From Mesostigma viride (taxonomy: Eukaryota; Streptophyta; Mesostigmatophyceae; Mesostigmatales; Mesostigmataceae), in contig RPFO01000213.1 of assembly GCA_009746045.1 (NCBI GenBank), positions 10,136,858 through 10,200,857 of the forward strand: DNA of 64,000 bases. Reading direction: 5' to 3'. Shown here piece after piece: positions 1 through 9,956 of the stretch. Made by a program: the position numbers and the translations under genes. The notes beneath the pieces were generated by a model. The model was not told the origin of the DNA. It saw nothing but the letters and a program-made list of their open reading frames with translations, and ran no database searches. The stretch's first letter is position 1. Every line of letters starts with the position of its first letter.

Positions 1-1500
1 CCACGTCAATGCCCCTGCCCAGAGACTCGCGGCCTCATCCCACCCCCCTGCACGAACAGTTCCCAAACAAAAGAAAAGGCAAACAAAAGGAACAAGAGTA
101 GCAAGCTGCATTGCGAGCACATATGCCAGTTCTGGTGCACATGCCAGGCCGAAAGCAACTCATGATTGCCCCTGCCCCTGCCCCTGCCCCTACCCCTGCC
201 CCTGCCCCTGCCCCTGCCCCTGCCCCTGCCCCTGCCCCTGCCCCTGCCCCTGCCCCTGCCCCTGCCCCTGCCCCTGCCCCTGCCCCTGCCCCTGCCCCTG
301 CCCCTGCCCCTGCCCCTGCTCCTGCCCCTGCCATCACCATTCTAACCACCACACATTACGAAAAGCAAGAAGAAATTATAATAATAATAAGAAGAAATTA
401 TAAGAAGAAGAAATAATAATAATAAACAAGCACAAAGTTGACTGCACATGCGACTGTACCAGTAGGCACGTAGCAAATTTTAGCTGCAGCTTCAATTTCA
501 ACTTCATTGCAATTGCAAGTGTGACTGCATGTGTAATTGCACTACCAATGCCTAATGCCCACTGCATGTGCCCAGTGCGAATGCAATTCAAAAGCAACAT
601 GCAATCGAAATTACAGCTGAAGCCGGCTATTAACAAAGATATTTAAAGCAGTTGTTAACTACAGAGACCCAATGAAAATGCAAATGCAATGAAAAAGCAA
701 CAGAAGTTGAAGCCACTGCCACTCTACCTGCCGACAGTAACACCACCGCCAGCACCCACTCATATCCCAACGACAAGGAAATAGAATTGCCCAAAGCCAG
801 ACATACATTGGGACGCATAAGCAAACGGCAACGCAAGCGCACATGCAAATGTATACGCAAAGGCAAAGGCAAAGGCAAACGCAAACGCAAACGCAAACGC
901 AAGCTTGTCATGTACCTACGCTTAACTGCAAACGCAAACTGTGCACGAAGCAAAAAGATTGGATGGCCAAGATCATGGCAAATACGAGGGCCGAAAACAA
1001 TCCAACTTCATCTAAATGTCCGAAATCCTCACGACGTTTCGATGCGCGCTTGAATGTCGAAGGCCTGCGCCGATTATCGATCATAAGTCGAATGTGTAAT
1101 TGTCGGCTTATGAGAACTGCTTTGCGACAGTATCACGTCAGGCCGTTCCTGTGCAGCCATTTTCCCTGTGCAGCGGGTGGACAACGTTCACTTTCCGCAT
1201 TATTCATGGCTATCGAAGTTAATTCTTACCGACCCCGGCTGCCATGGCCACTGGCCACGCATATCAAGTTCAGGTATTCCCGACCTGTAGCGCAGCAGAT
1301 TTCTGTTGGAAGGCATCCTAAGCATCGTGATAAAAGAAATCCGAACAATAGACATTCATGCTGCATCTAAGGACATTATGGCATTTGTATATACTGCAAG
1401 TACATGTATCGACATTGCCGTGATTGCTAACCCCGACTCACCATGAACAGGAACTTTCCCTCTGCCTCCATGAAATGTACTTCGTGAAATGTACTGTAAT
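1..1500. other. Gene-poor leading segment with simple repeats
   Basis: I see no convincing gene here. Apart from the CCCCTG array the segment holds an ATAATA/AGAAGAAATTA-rich patch (about 371-424), a stretch rich in TGCAATTGCAA-type words (480-700) and a short GCAAAG/GCAAAC array (about 856-902). Open frames in these parts are made of repeats or are short, with no family signature. Confidence 0.6.
167..332. repeat. CCCCTG hexanucleotide minisatellite
   Basis: About 27 tandem copies of CCCCTG with two single-base variants (a T-to-A change near 190 and a C-to-T change near 320). It reads as Pro-Ala on the plus strand and Ala-Gly on the minus strand. A six-base unit of this composition stays open on both strands, so the overlapping ORFs are not evidence of a protein. 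Confidence 0.95.
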
Positions 1501-1527
1501 ACATATGATGTACTACGATGATAATCA

Positions 1528-2142
1528 TCCCAGCAAAGCCATAGTACACCTTCCGTTTCGACCGCCATGTCGGCCACTAGTCCGGATAGCTCAATGTGCA
1601 CCTGACCTTGACACTAATCGCACAAACAGCCACAATTTTGCAAGCAAGAAGACATGGCTACCTCGGCATTTCATGAAATGTACTTCGTGAAATGCATTTC
1701 GTGAAATGTACTAAGGAACGTGATTGGCCGGCGTTCGCTCGCCAAATCTCGCAAAATGTACTAAGGCACGTGATTGGTCCCGCAAAATGTACTAAGGAAC
1801 GTGATTGGCCGGCGAAGATTCTGTTTGCTGCAATTAAAATTCCCTACAGAATCTTCGCCGGCCAATCACGTTCCTTAGTACATTTTGCGGGACCAATCAC
1901 GTGCCTTAGTACATTTTGCGAGATTTGGCGAGCGAACGCCGGCCAATCACGTTCCTTAGTACATTTCACGAAATGCATTTCACGAAGTACATTTCATGAA
2001 ATGCCGAGGTAGCCATGTCTTCTTGCTTGCAAAATTGTGGCTGTTTGTGCGATTAGTGTCAAGGTCAGGTGCACATTGAGCTATCCGGACTAGTGGCCGA
2101 CATGGCGGTCGAAACGGAAGGTGTGCTATGGCTTTGCTGGGA
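1528..2142. repeat. Near-perfect 297-bp-arm palindrome
   Basis: Left arm 1528-1824 and right arm 1846-2142 are reverse complements around a 21-bp spacer. Paired positions sum to 3670 throughout with no gap, and I found a single mismatch (T at 1545 against the base pairing at 2125). Each arm carries three CCAAT-type boxes (ATTGG in GTGATTGGCC or GTGATTGGTC), one CACGTG G-box, repeats of AAATGTACTAAGG and nested small palindromes such as CATTTCATGAAATG. The right arm ends inside the 14th codon of the ORF starting at 2102. Symmetry breaks abruptly at both outer ends. The near-lack of mismatches implies a young event or ongoing gene conversion. Confidence 0.95.
1569..2101. promoter_or_regulatory. 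Putative symmetric bidirectional promoter
   Basis: The region between two mirrored start codons (ATG at 2102 on plus, and at 1568 reading leftwards on minus) contains three CCAAT-type boxes and one CACGTG per side. Because the arms are identical, any promoter in the right arm is necessarily present in the left arm in opposite orientation. The promoter assignment is inferred from position and motifs; no TATA box was identified. Confidence 0.45.
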
Positions 2143-2575
2143 CATAATCGTGGCTATCTGCTTCCTGGCTTTCGCTATCATGGTGATGGGACACCATGGG
2201 AAGCGCAAGTTCGCAGCCATAGTGCTAAGCGGCAGCACCCATGCCGGCAGCCTAGTGACCGACGAGACGTTCGACTGTAAGTGCGGCCACGAGTGCATGA
2301 AGCCCATTAGAATATCACATCTCCAGGCATTGCGAAGCGCCTGGTTTTCGCCCGGGCGGAAGCAAGAGGACAGGAAGGCGGCGATAAAGCAGCAGCTGCA
2401 CCAGGGGGGGTACGACGCCATAACCACGATGTCGTCATCTACTCGTCACAAGTTCGTTCATGGCGCTGGTTTTCGGTTCGTTCTCGACGGGGGAGTCAAG
2501 GATATGAACATAGGGTTTGTGACCCCTTTTCACTTTCGCGTTTCACTTTCGAGGCGGCCTTCAGGCACTGCCTGA
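2102..2575 (+). CDS. Hypothetical small membrane protein, possibly first exon
   Basis: The first in-frame ATG is at 2102. The frame encodes 157 residues. Residues 8-30 are strongly hydrophobic (WLCWDIIVAICFLAFAIMVM) and predict one membrane span. A Cys-x-Cys-x3-Cys motif follows at residues 59-65, then a charged helix with LQALRSAWF and a GRKQEDRK segment. Beyond about residue 105 the frame looks less protein-like, and better-looking pieces appear in other frames downstream (2551-2613 and 2613-2726), so an intron or frameshift is likely and the stop at 2575 may not be real. The first 14 codons lie in the palindrome and are duplicated on the minus strand at 1568. I do not recognise the family. 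The Cys motif could bind a metal, but that is conjecture. Confidence 0.5.
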   Translation: MAVETEGVLWLCWDIIVAICFLAFAIMVMGHHGKRKFAAIVLSGSTHAGSLVTDETFDCKCGHECMKPIRISHLQALRSAWFSPGRKQEDRKAAIKQQLHQGGYDAITTMSSSTRHKFVHGAGFRFVLDGGVKDMNIGFVTPFHFRVSLSRRPSGTA

Positions 2576-2726
2576 AAATTAGCAACCACGTTTGGAACTC
2601 TTCGGACCACCTGTGAAACTAATCACATTTGATGATGTGCTGGCGGGCCTGGGCATCGCATTTGAGCATTACTTCGAGCAGGGCTCAACAAGCTCGATTC
2701 GCCAACTCAACCCGAAGAAGCCCTAA
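2551..2726 (+). CDS. Possible downstream coding pieces of the 2102 gene
   Basis: Two short frames read like protein but are out of phase with each other. One (2551-2613) encodes EAAFRHCLKISNHVW and onward; the other (2613-2726) encodes KLITFDDVLAGLGIAFEHYF and ends in NPKKP at TAA 2724. They could be terminal exons of the gene at 2102, or a decayed gene. No splice sites could be assigned with confidence. Confidence 0.3.
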
Positions 2727-3100
2727 GCTGCGGTAAGACATATATTTGTGTGGATGGCTCTTGATATCATGCTGAATTTCTAGTCTTCTCTAGGTGGACA
2801 GTTCATGTGCAGCCATACAGGTCATCCATGTGTGTTTTAACCATGTTGCATGTGCCACAGATATTATGAGCAGTATTTACTAAGTGTGCTGGAGTCGTTG
2901 TTGCATGCTTGTTGTATTTCACAGTTCACGCCTGCATGAACGCATCGTTGATACTAATGATTATTCATATTGCATGACTGTTCTATTGGGGACGCCGCGC
3001 TTGATGTCACAACGTGGCCGAAAGGGTGCATCCACCGCTGACGGCCGGTGGGTGAAATCGATGGACGCATTTCCGAAGAAGCCAGCCGCGGGCCACACCC

Positions 3101-4762
3101 ATGGCGCGGGCGGGGCGCGGGCGGGGGCGGGGGCGGGGGAGAAGGCGCGGGTGCGGGCGCGGGCGCCACCCAAGACGCGGGCGCGGGCGCGGGCCCGGGC
3201 GGGGCGGGGGCGGGGGCGCAGGCGCCGGCGCGGGTGCGGGCGCGGGCGCCACCCAAGGCGCGCGCGCGGGCGCGGGCGGGGGTGGGGGCGCAGGCGCCGG
3301 CGCGGGTGCGGGCGCGGGCGCCACCGCCGACTTGGATGATGAGCCAGCAACCGAAGCCGAGAGGGAGAGGCACCGCTCTTCGAAGGTGTTCGATCTCGAA
3401 GTGTTTTGGGGCCCGGATATGACCGTGTATGTCCGCTGGCGCCTAGCCGCATCGGAGACGTTGGTAAATGCACCGGTGAACAAGTGGCAGCCCACAGGGC
3501 CTAATGGCGAGGCTTGTGACGGGGTCACGCCCATTGGGTACACCCCGCAGGGAGATCCTGTCTATGGGTGCCTCCTCATAGAGCGTGGCAAGGCCCCCAA
3601 AGGAAGTCCTGGTCTAGTGCCGCTTTTTGAATGGGACGAGGGCGGTGCCAGGAGATGTACCTGCGCTAGCCTTCACAGCCTTTTTCCTGACATCGTCGCC
3701 GCTGAGAAGCAGCAGTTGCTGGACGGATGGATTGAGCAGGTGCCAAAGTCCGTGGAGGATGTGCGTGCCAACAACGAGAATCTGTTCGACATCATGGAGC
3801 AAAAGCTCAAAGAGAAGCGTGAACTGCAAGCGAACAAGGCGGTACCCTTACCGCTGCGATCTGCAGGCGACCAGTCGGTTGCGCGGGCAACACGAGCACT
3901 GAGGCTGCCCATAAAACAAGTAATCTCACACGTCGCTTGCCCTGCCCGCGAGATTCAAGCGCAGATCAACCGCGCATGTGCGCCCGCTGCGCGAGGGAGC
4001 ACATCAACGGCAACGCCCGCTTTGCGCACACTGATTTCCGGCAGGCACACCTTCAAGGTGAATGGAAGCCTCATACGACGCAGCGACCTACTCGTTGTTA
4101 AGCGGCCAGCCGTCACCTGCGGGCAGGGAATGCCGTGGGCACCACACATGCTGGTGAAGGTCCTTGATCTGGAAGGCGATCGCACGGAGCGTGACAGCAT
4201 TGTCGCCTCTCCTTACTACGCACCGTCGTGGACGGGCCAGTTTTCTAGAGTGACATTAGGTGGCGGCAGCGCAGGGATGACGGTCCCCATTTCTGATGTA
4301 CACCTGCAGCACTGGACAGTGGGCGGTACGGCAGAGGTGCACCAGCCTGAGCTGATCAGTACCGGCAAACTGTCAGCTGCCACGGTGGCGGCGTTGAAAG
4401 AGCACCCGCAGATTGACTTTGAGCATTACAAGACTGCCACCGCCGCCAGGGCAGCAGCAAAGGATGACTGCAATGCCTACTTTGCCGAGCATGGAGCACG
4501 TGCGCTTATCGGGATGCGCCTGTGTGCCCTGTTTCCGGGGATAGCGAGGAAGAGGGAGCGCTTCCATGGCTGGGTCACTAAGGTTCAGGAAAGGGGAGGT
4601 CACCTGCTCATCAAGGCGATGTGGGCTGATGGGCAGTATGAGGACTATCATGCCCTGGCGGAGGTGACGCAGTTCGTGTGCGGCTGCCCACACCCAGTCG
4701 AGGCATTTGGCCGCGCTCGCTTCTTTCCACAGGAGCTAGGCTGGCACCGTGAACGCAGGTGA
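3101..4762 (+). CDS. Ala/Gly-rich protein with Tudor-like C-terminal region
   Basis: A 553-codon frame. Residues 1-85 are low-complexity (Arg/Gly then Ala/Gly), encoded by a GGGCGC-rich tract. From about residue 88 the sequence is ordinary protein with no recognised catalytic motif. Near the C-terminus, FHGWVTKV, then AMWADGQYEDYHALAEV, resembles the Tudor/chromo-barrel pattern F-x-G-x-V ... Y-x-DG-x-x-ED. A second ATG at 3004 opens a different frame (MSQRGRKGAS..., with MDAFPKK) that runs into the same repeat; a frameshift inside the tract could make that the true N-terminus. Directly after the stop, a frame shifted by one base encodes an acidic Glu/Gly-rich tail (4749-4988), which may be the authentic C-terminus. 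A host gene or a protein from an unrecognised mobile element are both possible. Confidence 0.55.
   Translation: MARAGRGRGRGRGRRRGCGRGRHPRRGRGRGPGRGGGGGAGAGAGAGAGATQGARAGAGGGGGAGAGAGAGAGATADLDDEPATEAERERHRSSKVFDLEVFWGPDMTVYVRWRLAASETLVNAPVNKWQPTGPNGEACDGVTPIGYTPQGDPVYGCLLIERGKAPKGSPGLVPLFEWDEGGARRCTCASLHSLFPDIVAAEKQQLLDGWIEQVPKSVEDVRANNENLFDIMEQKLKEKRELQANKAVPLPLRSAGDQSVARATRALRLPIKQVISHVACPAREIQAQINRACAPAARGSTSTATPALRTLISGRHTFKVNGSLIRRSDLLVVKRPAVTCGQGMPWAPHMLVKVLDLEGDRTERDSIVASPYYAPSWTGQFSRVTLGGGSAGMTVPISDVHLQHWTVGGTAEVHQPELISTGKLSAATVAALKEHPQIDFEHYKTATAARAAAKDDCNAYFAEHGARALIGMRLCALFPGIARKRERFHGWVTKVQERGGHLLIKAMWADGQYEDYHALAEVTQFVCGCPHPVEAFGRARFFPQELGWHRERR
3105..3325. repeat. GC-rich GGGCGC/GGGCGG low-complexity tract
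   Basis: Imperfect tandem GGGCGC, GGGCGG and GGCGCC units, nearly pure G+C. It is open in several frames on both strands and encodes Ala/Gly, Arg/Gly or Pro/Ala runs depending on frame. Length changes here would shift the frame joining the upstream ATG at 3004 to the main ORF. Confidence 0.9.
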
Positions 4763-4802
4763 TGGCACCCACATAGACGATGCCGTCCCTGCTGTGCACA
4801 GT

Positions 4803-4965
4803 GACAGTGAAGGCGGGGAGGAGGAGGAAGAGGGAGAGAAAGAGGGGGAGAAAGAGGGGGAGGAGGAGGGGGAGGAGGAGGGAGAGGGGAGGGAGAGGGG
4901 AGGGAGAATGGGAGGGGGAGGGGGAGGAGGAAGAGGGAGAGGGAGAGGGAGAGGAGGATGCGGAA
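4803..4965. repeat. Purine-rich GGGAGGA/GGGAGA tract
   Basis: Almost uninterrupted G and A on the plus strand. It encodes Glu/Gly in one frame and Arg/Gly in another. Homopurine mirror-like sequence of this kind can form triplex structures in vitro; whether it does so here is unknown. Confidence 0.85.
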
Positions 4966-4991
4966 TGGGAGCCGGGGATGACTGGTAGATG

Positions 4992-6523
4992 AGACGGTGC
5001 CATCTACCGGCGCATGGAATGAAGTGGTAGACAAGTTTACTCATGGTTGTCGGCAAGTAGAGCATGCACGCCTGGCCTAGCTGAATTTAAATCAATGAGT
5101 TGAGTTTGGAGAGGCTGCATTTTGCTTGGATGAAGAATGTGTTAGCATGGCCAAACTTTTATGGCTTGTAGCCAAATCCTCTTGGGGTATGTGCACAGTG
5201 TACTAGCGGTGTTGTGCAATTGCGAGGATTCCTGTCTTGTAGCGATGTGGCCTCTCACCCTGCAGCCTGGTAGATGTGTTGGCATGCAGCCACCCATCAT
5301 TGGTCATCCGATCTGGTGTGATTTGCATTTGCACACCTTGTATTAAGGCCATGATATGATGATGTCTTGTTATTTTTAATGTGTATATGCGAAAAGAGGC
5401 ATAATATGCTTGTATATAGTGCTAGCAAATGTCACTACCTTTACCTATGCCTGACCTTACAAGTTGAGGATGGTCTAATGTAGTGGCAAACAGGTTATTT
5501 ACAACAATTCACAGTTTTCTGACATAGTTTGAGGCAACTATACTTACCAAAATGCTTGAAAAAGGCAAAAATTGCACCATTTATGCTAGCAAACGTCACT
5601 ATTTTGAGATCAAACTGGGCCCAAACTTGGCCCATGGTCTAATCTAGTGGTGTTTAGGTTGCTTCCAACATTTCATAGCTTTCTGACATAGTTTGATATT
5701 GTTTAGTAGCTTACACTGAGCAAAATGCTTGAAAATGGCAAAAAATGCACCATTTATGCTAGCAAACGTCACTATTTTGACGTCAGACTGAGCCCAAACT
5801 TGGCCCATGGTCTAATCTAGTGGTGTTTAGGTTGCTTCCAATATTTCATAGCTTTATGACGTAGTTTGATATTGTTTAGTAGCTTACACTGAGCAAAATG
5901 CTTGAAAATGGCAAAAAATGCAGTATTTATGCTAGCAAACGTCACTATTTTGAGTTCAGATTGACCCCAAACTTTGTGCATGGTCTATTCTAGTGGTAAT
6001 TAGGTTGCTTGCAAATATCCATGATGGTTTGACGTGATTTAGTACTGTTTCCTATTTATTACTATTTAATTTAACAAAAAATGACAAAAATGTACCTTCA
6101 TTGCTAGCAAATGTCACAAAGATGACGTCCGATCGATACCAAACTTTGTACGAGGTCTATTTTGGTTGCAAACATCATGCATGACAATTTTCAGCATAAA
6201 AAGACAAACTTCGGTACGAAGTACATTTTGCGTGCTGGAGTACATTCTTAATGGCTGGTAGGGAGGCCCCAGTGCCTTGCTGACGTAGAAAAGAAGTTCG
6301 ATGCAGTGTTTGTATATTTTCATCCTAGGCATGCATATTATGGAGGTCATTTCTCATGTTCTGGATGCATGGGTAACACCGCCCCTTGCACCCCCTTGCT
6401 ACGTGTGCACTTGGGCCTTGGTTTGTGAAGACGTCCAATATTGCATGATCACTTAATTAACATTAATTGCATTGTAAGTGTCTTTTTTATCGCACCCGTG
6501 CACCCCCCTGAGATTAGTGCTGT
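4992..6523. other. Non-coding stretch with 172-bp tandem repeats
   Basis: AT-richer than its surroundings and without a credible gene. The first 430 bases are unique sequence, the middle is the tandem repeat described separately, and the last 250 bases lead into an LTR. Confidence 0.6.
5421..6110. repeat. 172-bp tandem repeat, about four units
   Basis: The word GCTAGCAAAYGTCAC recurs at 5421, 5585, 5758, 5931 and 6103, giving spacings of 164, 173, 173 and 172. Between these anchors the units share TGGTCTAATCTAGTGGTG, GTTTGATATTGTTTAG and CAAAATGCTTGAAAA. The middle two units are the most alike; the outer ones are diverged. The unit length is in the range often seen for satellite DNA, but an array this short says nothing about centromere function. 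Confidence 0.85.
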
Positions 6524-7153
6524 TGTTACGAGCCGCACCAGCGACTCCGAAAGATCCTAGTCTAGCGTGGGTTAAGCCTGAATGGACCCGGAATCTGCTA
6601 GCCGCCAGGACTACGGGAATGTAGCCCTGAATTCTAGCTAGTACGCGGAATTACTAGCTAGGCCCTGAATGCACAACTAGATAAATTATGCATTTACATG
6701 GGCTGCACAAAGGGCATTAGTGCAGCCCAGATGTGACCCCTGGTTTGGCAGACGAGTTTTACTCAAGTCGATTTCATTCCAAACCAAAGATGCGGAAGCC
6801 ATTGCCACCCACAACATTTGTCCTAGGCTGTGCGACGCCAGCGGGCCAGCAGTGGGCCGGACCTCTAGCGCCACAACCCCTACACAATATTAGCCGTAGA
6901 TTTACACATGGTATCCGCCAGTCTGGCACCCGGTACCTGGTATAGTCCCGGGTACAGACCAGTAACACACCAAACCGAAAGCAAAGCCACGGGTACCTGG
7001 GCCGACTGATGGAATAACTCGGCCAAGTCCCCGAATCTAACATATCAGTAACTATCGAAAGTCTCAAACAATATCAAAATGACTTTCGACTGACCAAACT
7101 AATTTATTTTAGGAATTGTTACGCCCAAATTAACACGGGTTAGGGCCGTAACA
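6524..7153 (-). repeat. 3' LTR of gypsy element
   Basis: Begins TGTTACGAGCC and ends GGGCCGTAACA in plus orientation, i.e. 630 bp with TG..CA ends. Its terminal sequences match, in inverse orientation, the solo LTR at 62714-63384, which shows that it is an LTR of the same family. The internal polypurine tract follows directly at 7154. The partner 5' LTR is absent because the element is truncated near 15866. Confidence 0.8.
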
Positions 7154-7168
7154 CTCCTCCCCCTCCCC
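7154..7168 (-). promoter_or_regulatory. Polypurine tract of gypsy element
   Basis: On the minus strand GGGGAGGGGGAGGAG abuts the LTR TGTTACGG. This is the expected position and composition of the plus-strand primer of an LTR retrotransposon. Confidence 0.75.
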
Positions 7169-7170
7169 GG

Positions 7171-8215
7171 GGGACGATAGCTATCGTCCAATCGCCCGGG
7201 GGCGCACCTCAAACAACGCCAGCACAATTAACATGGAAAATTCAAAAGAAAACCAAAACACAATCATAACAACGGGTTGCTGTGTACCAGCGAGAACCCA
7301 CCATCATACATGCATATAATACACCAACTATGAGAATACTATGTCCCGATCCCTGTTCCCCAGCGGAGCAGTAAGCCAGTTATTCTCGGTGTTGCCTCAC
7401 AGGGACAGCACCTTTATAGTTGACAAAATACACTCATTCAAGTCAGCAACCCCGGGGCTCGGAGGACAACGGCGCCCGCACCAGGCTGTGAGTGCAGGAG
7501 AAAGCTGACCAAGTCGAAGGTGCCTTCTCTCCAATTAAATGAGCACCACCGTTGGACCCCCCACAGATGCGCAAGCTACGATTGGGGTAGTAGAAACCGA
7601 TCGCATTGGGATTCAAGGCTCGGGTGCGAGAATCCCACACCAATGTCAACCACAAAGCCAGCCGGCCACAGGGGGCAAGGGGACACTGAGTACGGGCATT
7701 ATTACGTGCCCCGCAGCCTGACAGGCAAGGGCCACACGTACCCTAGCTGCTGGCGCGGCGGTCAGTCGCTGGCACCTCAAACGGGTGTCCGTTAACGTTT
7801 CCTGACCCGGCTGGATTGTTCGCGCCCATGCAGCGCTCGATTGCCATGCATGCTGTCAAGTCCGGGGCTAAGCCGGCGCGCGAGGGCCGCTCGACACGGT
7901 TTAGTTAGGGAATGGCGGTTGTCCCTGGGGTAGAACGTCATCTGTCGTGACTCTTGCCGGTGGGCCGGCTCCCGGAAGCCTGTACGGCTGGCTATGCATA
8001 CCTGACTCACAAATTATCGGTCAATACAGACATACCTGTACATACCTCGTGCAGGACCTGGCTGGTCCCCTACGTGTCCTGCAGCCTGTGGCGGCTGCCT
8101 ACGTACCTTACCTGGACCTGTATGGCCCTGCATGATGATAAACACCTTTCTTGCTATCTCCCATCTACCGCCCTAGTGTAGGGCACACCTCATCTTGTAT
8201 TCCCGAAGCAGGCGC
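7171..8215. other. Non-coding 3' region of the gypsy element
   Basis: About 1 kb between the chromodomain and the polypurine tract. No persuasive ORF is visible on either strand. Confidence 0.5.
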
Positions 8216-8536
8216 TCACATCCGCCTAGCTCGGTTCTCCGTACGCCATGAATCCTCATAGTCGTGCTGGGTAAAACGCCATCGTACTCGGTACTGTCGC
8301 TGCCTGCTTCTCCCGCGCTGGATGTCCCGGTGGTCCACGATCTCGGCCACCTCGTCTTCCTGTTCGCCGGTCTCGGGGTTGTATTCGACGGGGGCCGGCG
8401 GATTGAGGCGACCTTGGATGGAGTTCTGGTGATACAACTTGAGCTGCTCGCGGTGGAAGTTGCATGGGGGATCGAAGTGTTCCAAGAGCTTGGGATGTCG
8501 ACCTTGAACATGCATCACATCGCCCAGCTTCTCCAA
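8216..8536 (-). pseudogene. Gypsy integrase C-terminus with chromodomain
   Basis: This minus-strand frame encodes the linker VQGRHPKLLEHFDPP and then a chromodomain-like run with VAEIVDHRDIQ and YRVRWRFTQHDYEDSW. This matches the V-x-x-I-L-x-x-R ... Y-x-V-x-W-x ... T-W pattern of chromoviral integrases. The chromodomain of chromoviruses is known to direct insertion to particular chromatin. It is out of frame with the integrase core upstream, so the copy is not expected to be functional. Confidence 0.75.
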
Positions 8537-8589
8537 TTAAGACCTTGTGAGGCCCCAGGAACATAGGACGGAGCTTGCATGGTCATGAG

Positions 8590-9950
8590 CTCACCTCCCA
8601 CCTTCTCGGAGAAACGACCTAGTCGGGGGCCTTAGCTTGCACCAGAACCCAGTCGCCTGCCTCAATTGACGGGGTGCGCGCGTCCAGGCGACTAGCGGTC
8701 CTCGCCATATAGCGCTCGGCTGCGGCTCGGTAGCCCCTGACCACGCTGTCATGGGCCTGACGCATCTGAACCAACAGCTTCTCCACCCCTTCCAGGGTGT
8801 CCTGCCGGACCGTTTTCTCTGCCAAAGCGGGGCTCGTGAGAAGGTCGGTCGGCGTAAGCGGTGCCTGCCAGTGTTGAGGAAGAACGGCGTGAAGCCATGG
8901 GCAGCCTGGGGGGCGTTGTTCAAGAAGGAGAATTCCACCAAGCCCAGAAACTCCTCCCAATTGCTTCCCACCGCGTCAGTACGTCTAGTGCCGCATGGTC
9001 TCTTGCACAGGTTCACATGCAGTCTCTCCACCAGGTGCATGAGAGGACGAGCTGTGGTACGCTGTCCCCAATGACACCTTGGTGCCCAGTCGTTCAAAGA
9101 ACTCCTGCCAGAAGCGAGCCGTGAACAACTTGTCACGGTCCGATATGAATTGCCGGCTGAATCCGTGGTACCGAAACACGTGGTGGAGATACAACTTACC
9201 GCATTAGCCTCAGCCGTGAGCTCGGCCGGGCATGGGGCCAAGTGACACATGCGCGTCAGGCGGTCCAAGAAAACCAAGATCATGCTGTTCAGTGCCGTGC
9301 TTGGTCTTCCGGAAGGGGCCAATAAAATCCATCATCAATGATTCCCAAGGCGCCATGGGGTCAGGCAGCGTCTTGGGGATCGCTTGTGACCCCGTGTTGC
9401 GGGACTTCATGATCTGGCATGATGGACACTCGCGCACGTACGTCTCGATGTACTCCCGCATACCTGGCCAGTAGAAGTTCTTTCTGGCCCGCGGCATGCA
9501 GCAGGCGGTGGATTCCTTGGTGGCCACCGGTGAGGGAGTCGTGGAGCTCATGGAGCAGAGCCGCTCTACATATCTCCGGGACGTACAGGCGCCAGCAGTC
9601 AGGTCTCACCATGACATAGAGTCGTCCGTCCTGGAACTTGCACGGGAGCTTGCCCATCTGCTGAGGGTGCGACCTGATCGCCTCCAGGGCTGCTGCTTCC
9701 GTGACGGTGAATCGGCTGATCAGCGTCTCCAGAACGGAGGTGACGGTGTACGCATCTGCCTCCTCTTAAGTCTCGAGGGTTTGGTATACGTACTCCGAGA
9801 AATGGTGGGGGACCCAATGGGCTGCAAGTGAAAAATTCCCTGAGCCGGGACCACGTGGCTGAGTGGCAAGCGCGAATGGGACCCCTCCCCTTCCCCGGGG
9901 GCGCGCACGTCCTCGTGCGAACCCCAGTCGGGGGATAGGTCGTCCATGGT
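8590..9950 (-). pseudogene. Gypsy integrase, frameshifted
   Basis: Pieces in three frames give an integrase in order. The zinc-binding HHCC region appears as LLHELHDSLTGGHQGIHR, then YVRECPSCQIMKS. The core has PWESLMMDFIGPF (first catalytic Asp), HGFSRQFISDRDKLFTARFW (second Asp) and a region corresponding to the third catalytic residue. An alpha-helical C-terminal part follows. At least three frameshifts separate these blocks. The copia insertion lies between RNase H and this gene. Confidence 0.8.
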
Positions 9951-9951
9951 G

Positions 9952-9956
9952 GTACG
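9952..9956 (+). repeat. Target-site duplication GTACG (left)
   Basis: GTACG directly precedes the copia LTR at 9957 and is repeated at 15129-15133 directly after the other LTR. A 5-bp duplication is typical of LTR-element integration. Confidence 0.95.

Noticed and set aside
35-416. Pro-Ala or Ala-Gly proteins over the CCCCTG array
   Set aside because: Both strands are open purely because of the repeat; flanking residues show no conserved protein.
1356-1601. A second gene on the left arm of the palindrome
   Set aside because: Only the first 14 codons are shared; beyond the arm the frame has no resemblance to the right-hand gene.
6114-6350. Small minus-strand ORF next to the 172-bp repeats
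   Set aside because: No start context or family, and it overlaps repeat-derived sequence.
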